This document shows positions 9,082 through 16,867 of a stretch of DNA of 35,227 nt, one piece after another; position 1 is the stretch's first letter; every line of letters starts with the position of its first letter. The notes below the pieces were generated by a model. The model was not told where the DNA came from and ran no database searches. It saw nothing but the letters and a program-made list of their open reading frames with translations. The stretch comes from Alphaproteobacteria bacterium (GTDB taxonomy: Bacteria > Pseudomonadota > Alphaproteobacteria > Rhodospirillales > 2-02-FULL-58-16): the NCBI GenBank assembly GCA_024278615.1, contig JAJRSS010000189.1, positions 1-35,227 on the forward strand. Reading direction: 5' to 3'. The translations under genes and the position numbers were made by a program.

Positions 9082-9807
9082 TCAACGGAAAAGGACGATG
9101 TCGGCGATGGTCCCGGCCACCGGACGTCGGCTGGCGGCGGCGGCGACGCCGATGAATACCACCCGCGCCCGGCTGGCGTCGTCCTCCGGCCAGGCGCGGC
9201 TGTACAGGTCCAGCAGGTCGACGGTTTCATCGAACCAGATGCCGGCCTTTTCCCGCCCACCCCGCACCGTGTACCGGGGCACATCCTTGCCGTCCTCTTG
9301 TGGAAGAACCAGGTTGCCCCGTTCGAGGGCCGATTCCCCCCAGGTCACCTCCAACCGGCGGTCGTGCGGGGGAAGGGCCGTTCCCAGCCAGGCAAAGGGC
9401 TGTCCGCCCCAGCCGCCGCCGTCCGGCGCGCCGCCGTGAAAGCCGACGACGATGCGCACCGGGTGGATGCCGGCGCCCTGCCACTCCATGGCCCAGGACC
9501 AACTCAGGTAGGGAGAGATGGGCAGCACCCCGTTGGTGGGCTTCGCGGCCAGCAAGGGAGCAGGGCCGCCGAGCAGCTTCAGCCCCCATCTTCCCCGGGT
9601 CTCGGCAACGGCAAGGCGTTCGCCGGAGCCGGTGGCGAAACCCGGCGTCTGGATAATCCAGCCGCCGGTCAAAGGATTGGCGGAAAGCGGGCCCAGGGGG
9701 GGCAGGACAACCGTTCGCCCCGAAGGGTCGGCGGGCACGGTGGGCGCCGTGCAGCCGGAAACGGCGAACCAGGCGGCCAGCACCACGGCGCCGAGAAGGC
9801 GGTGCAT
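9082..9807 (-). CDS. Probable lipoprotein, DUF3047-like
   Basis: Start ATG at 9805-9807 (MHRLLGAVVLAAWFAVSGCTAP) with lipobox VSGC. Body ...SWAMEWQGAGIHPVRIVVGFHGG... and ...RAWPEDDASRARVVFIGVAAAASRRPVAGTIADIVLF resembles DUF3047 from memory. Confidence 0.65.
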   Translation of the reverse strand: MHRLLGAVVLAAWFAVSGCTAPTVPADPSGRTVVLPPLGPLSANPLTGGWIIQTPGFATGSGERLAVAETRGRWGLKLLGGPAPLLAAKPTNGVLPISPYLSWSWAMEWQGAGIHPVRIVVGFHGGAPDGGGWGGQPFAWLGTALPPHDRRLEVTWGESALERGNLVLPQEDGKDVPRYTVRGGREKAGIWFDETVDLLDLYSRAWPEDDASRARVVFIGVAAAASRRPVAGTIADIVLFR

Positions 9808-9838
9808 CCTACGGTTCGGCCGCCCGCGGATCGGCGGT

Positions 9839-11218
9839 TTACTGCCGCTTGGCCGTTTCCAGAATATCCTGGGCCTTGAGCCAGCCGATGGATCCCCGGG
9901 GGAGCAGGGTTTCAGCGCGGGTTGCATGGTAGATGGCGGGTTCCTTTTTTCCGACCAACAGGGCTTCCTCGGCCAGGGCGAGGGAGCTTTCCCCCATTTT
10001 ACCTTTCCGCCCGTAGGCGATGGCCAACTGCCGCCAGGTGAAGGGGACCTGGTTTTCGAATTGCAGGGCGACCTGCAGGTTGGCGATGGCGTCATCCAGC
10101 AACGCCGGGTCATTGAGTTCAAGCTGAACCTTGGCCAGGTCGGCCCGCAGAAGGAATGAATGAGGAAGAATGCCGACCGCCGTCTTGTAGGAAATCAAGG
10201 CTTCCGCCGGGCGGCCGTTTTCAAACAGCATTTGCCCCCGCAGTTCATGAAAATAGGGGTCGGCGGGATTTTCGGCGATCAGGCTGTCGATAAGCGCCAG
10301 GGCCTTTTCCATCTGGGGCTTGCGGTAATAGGCGATGGCGCGGGCGTAGCGGGATTCAAGGCTGTTGTCGGTCTCCTTGTAGGTGCGCAGCGTGGTCGCC
10401 AAAGGTTTCAGGAAACCGGTCAGTTTGGCCAGCATTCGGCGGTGGCGGACGATGAAATCCTGGGATTGCGGCGTTCTACTGTAGGGAGAACGGGCGATGT
10501 GGGCATCCAGGGCGACGATACGGTCGCCGGAAAGGGGATGGGTGCGCAGGTAGGGGTCTTGCCGCGTCGTGCTCAGCAGTTCCTGGTCCTCCAAAAGCTC
10601 CATGAATTCCCGAAGCCCCACCGCCGACTGGCCCGTGGCGTCCAGGAAGCTCATGGCCGCCTGGTCGGCGGCCGATTCCTGAGTACGGGTATATTTCAGG
10701 AATGACCCCAATCCGGCCTGCTGTCCGCCCAAGGCGATTGCCGCGCCTACATCCGGGCGGCAGGCGACGGCGGCGGCGCCCCCCAGCACCAGGGCCAGTA
10801 TGGTCTGGGCGGTGGCATTGCTCATGGCGTCGCGGGCGCGGGCCAGGTGCCCGCCGGAGATATGACCGGTTTCGTGGGCGATAACCCCGATAAGCTGCCC
10901 CGGATGGGCGCTTTTGAGCACCAATCCGGTGTTAAGGAACAGCTTTTGTCCGCCGGCGACAAAGGCGTTAAGGGAATTGTCGTTGACCAGAAATATCTTG
11001 ATGGAAGAAGACTGCAACCCGGCGGCCCTGAACAGTGGCGCTGCGTAATCCCGGATGGTATTTTCTATCTCCGCATCCCGGATGAAGGATAACTTCCGGC
11101 CGGCGGCTTCGAGGGGACGCAGGGAAAGGGCGGCCAGGATGATGGCAAGCGAGACGAAAACAGCAATGGGGCGGCGGATGAATATCAACAAGGTTTCAAG
11201 TTCTCCTGAACGTATCAA
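9839..11218 (-). CDS. M48-family metalloprotease with C-terminal TPR-like region (BepA/YfgC-like)
   Basis: HExxH motif in GVIAHETGHISGGHLARARD, downstream ESAADQAAMSFLDATG, and helical TPR-like repeats in the C-terminal half. Confidence 0.88.
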   Translation of the reverse strand: MIRSGELETLLIFIRRPIAVFVSLAIILAALSLRPLEAAGRKLSFIRDAEIENTIRDYAAPLFRAAGLQSSSIKIFLVNDNSLNAFVAGGQKLFLNTGLVLKSAHPGQLIGVIAHETGHISGGHLARARDAMSNATAQTILALVLGGAAAVACRPDVGAAIALGGQQAGLGSFLKYTRTQESAADQAAMSFLDATGQSAVGLREFMELLEDQELLSTTRQDPYLRTHPLSGDRIVALDAHIARSPYSRTPQSQDFIVRHRRMLAKLTGFLKPLATTLRTYKETDNSLESRYARAIAYYRKPQMEKALALIDSLIAENPADPYFHELRGQMLFENGRPAEALISYKTAVGILPHSFLLRADLAKVQLELNDPALLDDAIANLQVALQFENQVPFTWRQLAIAYGRKGKMGESSLALAEEALLVGKKEPAIYHATRAETLLPRGSIGWLKAQDILETAKRQ

Positions 11219-11246
11219 GGGTAGTAGCGGGCCGGGCCGCCGTCAA

Positions 11247-12869
11247 ATGGCCCTTTTACTCGCTCCTTTATTGGCCGGTTTCCTGCTTTCGTCCTGCACC
11301 CTTCTCGAAGGGGGGCCCAAAAAGGGAACGGTGGGATACGTGGAAGGGTTCCTGGGCGGGGTCGCCGCCGATGCTCCCAGGGCGGCCCTGGTTGGCCGGG
11401 AAATCCTGGCGGCGGGAGGATCGGCGGCGGATGCGGCGGTGGCGGTTTATTTTACCCTGGCGGTCGTCCTGCCCGGGTCGGCCAGCCTGGGCGGCGGCGG
11501 CGTGTGTTTGTACCAGGACCGGGAATCCGGTCAAACCCAGGCCCTGGATTTCCTGCCCCGGGCGTCGGCCACGGTACCCGAATCAGCGGCCCGACCGACC
11601 GCCGTGCCGGGGAGCGTTCGCGGGTTTTTCGCCCTTCATTCCCGGTATGGGCGCTTGTCGTGGGGACAGTTGGTTTCGCCGGCGGAGGGCCTGGCCCGCT
11701 TCGGTAGCCCGGTCTCGCGCGCCTTTGCCCGGGAACTGGCGGCGGTGGAAGCCGCGTTTATGATCGATTCCGAGGCCCGTCGGGTTTTCGGCCGTCCCGG
11801 CAATTCCGGCCGGGCGGTGGGCGAAGGCGAAACCCTGGTCCAGATTGACCTGGCGGCAACCCTGGGTCGGCTGCGGATTCAGGGTCCGGGAGATTTCTAC
11901 AATGGCCAGTTGGCCCGCCAACTGGTCACCGAGGCCCGGTCCATGGGCGGTTCCCTGACCATGGAGGATATGCGCGGCTACAAGCCACGGTGGGTGGATA
12001 CCATCAAGCTGCCGTTCGGCAACGAAGTTATTCACTTCGCGCCGCCGCCGGCGGCGGCGGGAACGGTGGCCGCCCAGATATGGGCCATGCTGACCCAGGG
12101 TGACCGCTACGAGGACGCCCCGGCGGAGGAACGGCGCCACCTGCTGGCGGAAGCGTCCATGCGGGCTTATGCCGACCGGGGCCGGTGGATGGTTAACGGC
12201 GGCGCCAGCACCATCGAGCCGGCCCGGTTGGTGGAAGCTGGAAAAGCCAGGTCGCTGATGGCCAACTATACCGCCGACCGCCACTTGCCGGCCGCGCAAT
12301 TGCGGCCCCCCCCTGTTCAGCGGCCGGAAAACGCCGCGGCGACCGGCTTCGTGGTGGTCGACCGGGAGGGCTCGGCCGCCGCCTGCACCCTTACCCTCAA
12401 CAGCCCCTTCGGCACCGGGCGGGTGGCCCGGGGCTTGGGCGTCCTGCTGGCGGCGCAACCGGGCCCGGGGGGGCGCGGCGCCATATCCCTGGTTCCCATG
12501 CTGGTGGTCAATCCCAACGTCAAGGGTCTGTATTTCGCCGCCACCTCGACCGGCGGCGTGACCGCCCCCACCGCCCTGATGCACGTCGCCGCCCGGCACC
12601 TGATCGGGGGGCAATCGCTGCACGATGCGATCAACGCCAAACGGGTTCACCACGGCGGCTATCCAGACGTCACCTATTACGAAAGAAACCTGGGAGCATC
12701 CCAGGTTCAGGCCCTGACACGAAGGCAACACAAGACGGCAACCGCGTTCCGGTTGGGTCAGGTCAACGCCATTTCCTGCCCCGGCGGCCTGCCGGCCAAG
12801 CCGAATACCTGTTCCGCCCTGGCCGATCCCCGGGGATACGGCCTGGCCGCCACCGCCGATATTCAATAG
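11247..12869 (+). CDS. Gamma-glutamyltransferase-family lipoprotein, catalytic motif divergent
   Basis: Family features: VGREILAAGGSAADAAVAVYFTLAVVLPGSASLGGGGVCLYQ, ARPTAVPGSVRGFFALHSRYGRLSW, LNSPFGTGRVARGLGVLLA. ATG 11247 gives MALLLAPLLAGFLLSSC (lipobox-like). The track start of 11055 overlaps the divergent M48 gene. Confidence 0.8.
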   Translation: MALLLAPLLAGFLLSSCTLLEGGPKKGTVGYVEGFLGGVAADAPRAALVGREILAAGGSAADAAVAVYFTLAVVLPGSASLGGGGVCLYQDRESGQTQALDFLPRASATVPESAARPTAVPGSVRGFFALHSRYGRLSWGQLVSPAEGLARFGSPVSRAFARELAAVEAAFMIDSEARRVFGRPGNSGRAVGEGETLVQIDLAATLGRLRIQGPGDFYNGQLARQLVTEARSMGGSLTMEDMRGYKPRWVDTIKLPFGNEVIHFAPPPAAAGTVAAQIWAMLTQGDRYEDAPAEERRHLLAEASMRAYADRGRWMVNGGASTIEPARLVEAGKARSLMANYTADRHLPAAQLRPPPVQRPENAAATGFVVVDREGSAAACTLTLNSPFGTGRVARGLGVLLAAQPGPGGRGAISLVPMLVVNPNVKGLYFAATSTGGVTAPTALMHVAARHLIGGQSLHDAINAKRVHHGGYPDVTYYERNLGASQVQALTRRQHKTATAFRLGQVNAISCPGGLPAKPNTCSALADPRGYGLAATADIQ

Positions 12870-12908
12870 GGGGGCGCTGGCCGTTGTAATGAACGTGGTA
12901 ATGAAATC

Positions 12909-14072
12909 GTGGCGTTGAAAGCAGCGCAACGGGGATTGGTGCCGCCCTTTATCGTCATGGACGTGATGCGCGCCGCCAATGAACGCGAAGCCCGGGGCGA
13001 GGATGTGGTCCATCTGGAAGTGGGCCAACCCAGTACTCCGGCCCCGCGAGAGGGCTTGAAAGCGGCCGGCGCGGCTCTGGCGTCCGAAAAGCTGGGATAC
13101 ACGGACGCCATGGGTGTTCGCCCCCTTCGCCGACGCATCGCCGCCCACTACCGGGAAACCTATGGCGTCGGGGTGGACGAAGACCGGGTGGCGGTGACCA
13201 CTGGGTCGTCGGCGGCCTTCGTGCTTGCTTTCCTCTCCGCCTTCGATGCCGGCGACCGGGTCGCCCTGGCCTGCCCCGGCTACCCCGCCTATCGAAACAT
13301 CCTCACGGCCCTGGGCGTGGAGCCGGTGGAACTTCCGGTCGGGCCGGAAACCAATTTCCAGCCGTCGCCGGAAGTTCTTGACCGTGTGGACGGCCCCGTG
13401 GACGGACTGATCGTGGCCAGCCCGGCCAATCCAACCGGCACCATGATCACCGGCGATGAGTTCAGGACCCTTGCCGGTTATTGCCGGGGGCGGGGGATTC
13501 GATTGATCTCGGACGAGATCTATCACGGCATTACCTACGGCAAAAAAGAGCAAACAGCCCTTTCCCTCGATACCGAAGCCATCGTCATCAACAGCTTTTC
13601 AAAATATTTTTCCATGACCGGATGGCGGCTGGGCTGGCTGGTCCTGCCGGAAAGCCTTCACCGGTCCATCGAGTGCCTGGCGCAAAATCTGTTCATTTCG
13701 CCGCCCACCCTGTCCCAGCTTGCCGCCGTCGCCGCCTTCGATTGCCGCGCCGAGCTGGATTTGAATGTCGCCCGCTACGCCAAGAACCGGGCCTTGTTGC
13801 TGGACCAGTTGCCCAAGGCCGGGTTCGGCAAGCTGGCTCATGCGGATGGCGCCTTTTACCTTTACGCGGACGTCGCCGGCCAGACCAACGACAGCGAAGA
13901 ATTTTGCCGGCGCATGCTGGCGGAAACAGGTGTCGCGGCCACGCCCGGGGTCGATTTCGACCCGGCCCGGGGGGCGCATTTCATCCGTTTTTCCTTTGCC
14001 GGGGCGACCGAGGAAATGGCCGAAGCCGCCAGTCGGCTAAAAAAATGGCGGCTCATGGACTGGCGGCGATAG
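12909..14072 (+). CDS. Class I/II pyridoxal-phosphate-dependent aminotransferase
   Basis: AAT_I motifs: VVHLEVGQPSTPAP, GSSAAFVLAF, VASPANPTGTMI, LISDEIYHGITYG, SFSKYFSMTGWRLGWLV (PLP lysine), RFSFAG. GTG start. Confidence 0.92.
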   Translation: MALKAAQRGLVPPFIVMDVMRAANEREARGEDVVHLEVGQPSTPAPREGLKAAGAALASEKLGYTDAMGVRPLRRRIAAHYRETYGVGVDEDRVAVTTGSSAAFVLAFLSAFDAGDRVALACPGYPAYRNILTALGVEPVELPVGPETNFQPSPEVLDRVDGPVDGLIVASPANPTGTMITGDEFRTLAGYCRGRGIRLISDEIYHGITYGKKEQTALSLDTEAIVINSFSKYFSMTGWRLGWLVLPESLHRSIECLAQNLFISPPTLSQLAAVAAFDCRAELDLNVARYAKNRALLLDQLPKAGFGKLAHADGAFYLYADVAGQTNDSEEFCRRMLAETGVAATPGVDFDPARGAHFIRFSFAGATEEMAEAASRLKKWRLMDWRR

Positions 14073-14165
14073 GGCGGTCGGTCGGTTCCCGGCGGCTGGC
14101 CGAAGCTCCAAGCCAACCGTCGCCCCGCTTGATTGATCCGCATCAGGCTTCACTTGGTCCGCGAA

Positions 14166-14558
14166 TTACGATGCCTTTGGCTTTACGAAGACGGTGATTT
14201 TAACCGACACGTCCCGTTCGTCGGGGTCGTTGGTGGAGATAAAGACGAACCGCTCAACGGACCCCAGTTCCGCCTTGTGGGCGTTCGTGTCGTACTCGAT
14301 CCGAAGGCTTGCCTCATTGCCGGGCGGAATGGTCATCGGCGACACCGTCGCCTTGGTACAGCCGCACGAGGTGCTGACCGCCAACACGGTAAGCGGTCCG
14401 TCGCCCAGGTTTCGCACCGGCAGCTCGGCGACCGCCATCTCACCTTTGACGACGGTGCCCATATCATAAGCGGAGGCGACCTCAATGTCGGCCTCCGGCG
14501 ATGAGCAAGCCGTCAGGATCCATCCAGTCAACACCAAAATCGGGATAGTTTTCCGCAT
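14166..14558 (-). CDS. DUF1573-type lipoprotein
   Basis: Signal with lipobox-like ILTACSSPEA; DUF1573 pattern GTVVKGEMAVAELPVRNLGDGPLTVLAVSTSCGCTKATVSPMTIPPGNEASLRIEYD. Confidence 0.82.
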   Translation of the reverse strand: MRKTIPILVLTGWILTACSSPEADIEVASAYDMGTVVKGEMAVAELPVRNLGDGPLTVLAVSTSCGCTKATVSPMTIPPGNEASLRIEYDTNAHKAELGSVERFVFISTNDPDERDVSVKITVFVKPKAS

Positions 14559-14570
14559 CCGGCCGGTTTC

Positions 14571-15146
14571 CTAATTCATGCTCACGGAGGCCCGGGTCCA
14601 GACTTCGGCTTTTGGCTGGCGGCGATCGTTGTTTTCGATGATCAACCCCCGCCGTACGTTCTGGCCGCGCGTATCATGAAAACCGGCATCGAAGGTGAGA
14701 GTCACCAGCGCCACTTTACCGGGCGGAATCACACGGGTCGAAATGTCGGCGGTCGTACAGCCACACGTGGTGTACGCCCGGCTGATGGTCAGTGGCGCGT
14801 CTCCCGTATTGACGATGGGAAACGTATAGGTGACGACGGCCGTCGGCTTGACCCTTCCGAAATCGTGGATGTTCTCAGGCACTGTGATTTTCGGCTGAGG
14901 CTGACCGGAGGGCAGAAACGGAATCCGCGGTCCCGGCTTCATTTCATGGATGGCGCGGAACGGTTGATCATAGGATACATCGTCCGGTGTGTACTGGAGT
15001 CCCGCCTGGCCGGTCGGCTGGTTGATCAGGTAAATGAAAGCAGCGCTTGCCACTAAAACCACGGCGCCCGTTACCCACGCGCGGACGGTTCGTTTTTTTG
15101 GTTGCCGCTGGGATGGAACATGTACATGACTTTTTTTTCTGCCCAT
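14571..15146 (-). CDS. DUF1573-type membrane-anchored protein
   Basis: Start ATG at 15144-15146 (MGRKKSHVHVPSQRQPKKRTVRAWVTGAVVLVASAAFIYLI); ENIHDFGRVKPTAVVTYTFPIVNTGDAPLTISRAYTTCGCTTADISTRVIPPGKVALVTLTFDAG. Confidence 0.82.
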   Translation of the reverse strand: MGRKKSHVHVPSQRQPKKRTVRAWVTGAVVLVASAAFIYLINQPTGQAGLQYTPDDVSYDQPFRAIHEMKPGPRIPFLPSGQPQPKITVPENIHDFGRVKPTAVVTYTFPIVNTGDAPLTISRAYTTCGCTTADISTRVIPPGKVALVTLTFDAGFHDTRGQNVRRGLIIENNDRRQPKAEVWTRASVSMN

Positions 15147-15202
15147 GATTTGTCTCCTTTCGCGATGAAGCCGCACTTGAACTGGTATGATTTCAGATGA
15201 TC

Positions 15203-16471
15203 TCAGCCGATTATCCAAAGCAACATGATTGCCCCCATTGCCACCATCGCCGACCCGTACCACAACCTGATATCGAGCGTGTGTTCCCTCTCCCAAAATG
15301 CCCAGGCCTTGGCCGTAACCCGGTTACCCGCGGCCAGCATGATGGCGATCAGGGGCAAAACGAACATCACGTTGTAAAGCGCCAAATATCCGACGCCCCA
15401 GGCCATGGTGGTCTTGGCGTTCAAAAGGGTAATTACGGCGACGTAGATGCCGCCCGAGCAGGGAAAAGTGCACAATCCCACCAGGAGGCCCGCACCCACC
15501 GTCGCAGGCAACGATGCCCGCTTGATCAACTGGTTGGTGCGTGCTCCTGCAAACGCGGGCATGTGTAACTTGATGGGGAACCGGGGGAAGGCGTATTCGA
15601 TCAGGTTGATCATTCCCAGCCCGATCAACAGCCAGGACCCGGCCCTGGCCACGAAATGGGGATCGTCGGATATCCGGACCGTCTGCAGGAGGCCCAATCC
15701 GATGGCGAAGTACACCACGAAGATCATTCCGATGAACACGGAGCCCAAGAGCAAGATGTGAGCACGGGATTTGCGCAGTGTGAACAAAAGGGCCAAGAGC
15801 AGCAGGATGACCGCGAAAGCGCAGGGATTTACCGAATCTATAAGGCCGGTGATGATAACGGCGGGCAGCAATTGGCCCAGGTTCACCGATCCTATGGGCG
15901 GTGGGCCGGTGGCGGACATCGCCTGCTTCAGCGCCTCGTTGAAAGCGGTGTCAATGGGGAAGGTTTGCATCTCACCCTTCCAGGCCCACAGGCGGTACTC
16001 GGTCGGCTCGCCGTGCATCTTCGGCTGCCAGATTACCAGACGCGCCGGCAGGTCGGCCGAAGCAAGGGCGGTGCCGATCAGGTTTGCCGGAACATGGCCG
16101 AGGATGACCAGCGTGCCCTCGGGCGTGGGTACGAACGCATAAAGCGAGTCGGCCACCGAACGTGGAAGTCCGACGGAGTCGGCGATGTCCAGCAGCAGCG
16201 TCCGTCCGCCTGGCGCCGTGTAATCATGGATCTGAGGGTCGGGCGCCAAGCCGCGCGCCTGCAATGACGGGATAAGCACCGTTTCGGTGTAGGGCCAGCA
16301 GTCGGCGCAACCAGCGCTGAAGAAGATATATGTCCTTTCAAGCGTATCACCACGCTGGGCCTCGGCTGGCGGCACGAAGGCCAGCAGGAGGACAATCACC
16401 GTAAGCAGCCCTAAAAACCATATACTTGGCATTCGTCGGCTGCGCCAGTTGTGGGTTGCTTCAACGCCCAT
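15203..16471 (-). CDS. Fusion of N-terminal thioredoxin/glutaredoxin-like domain with CcdA/DsbD-type thiol-transport membrane domain
   Basis: Signal peptide, then TYIFFSAGCADCWPYTETV (CxxC). Membrane half carries the CcdA-type cysteine motifs DSVNPCAFAVILLLLALLF and VGLCTFPCSGGIYVAVITLL with about 6 TM segments. Confidence 0.82.
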   Translation of the reverse strand: MGVEATHNWRSRRMPSIWFLGLLTVIVLLLAFVPPAEAQRGDTLERTYIFFSAGCADCWPYTETVLIPSLQARGLAPDPQIHDYTAPGGRTLLLDIADSVGLPRSVADSLYAFVPTPEGTLVILGHVPANLIGTALASADLPARLVIWQPKMHGEPTEYRLWAWKGEMQTFPIDTAFNEALKQAMSATGPPPIGSVNLGQLLPAVIITGLIDSVNPCAFAVILLLLALLFTLRKSRAHILLLGSVFIGMIFVVYFAIGLGLLQTVRISDDPHFVARAGSWLLIGLGMINLIEYAFPRFPIKLHMPAFAGARTNQLIKRASLPATVGAGLLVGLCTFPCSGGIYVAVITLLNAKTTMAWGVGYLALYNVMFVLPLIAIMLAAGNRVTAKAWAFWEREHTLDIRLWYGSAMVAMGAIMLLWIIG

Positions 16472-16867
16472 TTAGAATCTCTTTGGGATACACCGTAGAC
16501 GTTTGATATCGTTAGCTTAACGCCTTATCGGCCATTGCGTCCTTATTGTACTGAGAGGTGATTGAGATGATGGGTCTCGCCCCAGGGCTTCCTGGTCGCC
16601 TCTTGTTGGAGAGCGGAAAGAGACTCTAGCGTATACAGTTACTGGAAGGTCAATGGCTTCAGCCGACCTCGAAAACGGGCCCTGCTTACGGAACGTAAGG
16701 TGGCGCGAAAACTGCTGGTTTTCGAACCCTACCCGCTGAACCGCAAACCCCAACGAACGTCCGCTTTGGGTTGCAAGGCGAAGCGCGGTTGCTTAGGCCG
16801 GGATGTCGGCTGCATGAAGGATTGCTTGCCGACAGGCACAATGGGTCAATCATTGTGTCCGTTGGTA

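Noticed and set aside
11583-13553. 656-aa minus-strand ORF
   Set aside because: Antisense across both the GGT-like gene and the aminotransferase; low-information His/Gly/Arg-rich composition.
16715-16745. T-arm-like string CTGGTTTTCGAACCC suggesting a tRNA or att remnant
   Set aside because: No acceptor stem, anticodon arm or CCA end could be built around it; likely chance.
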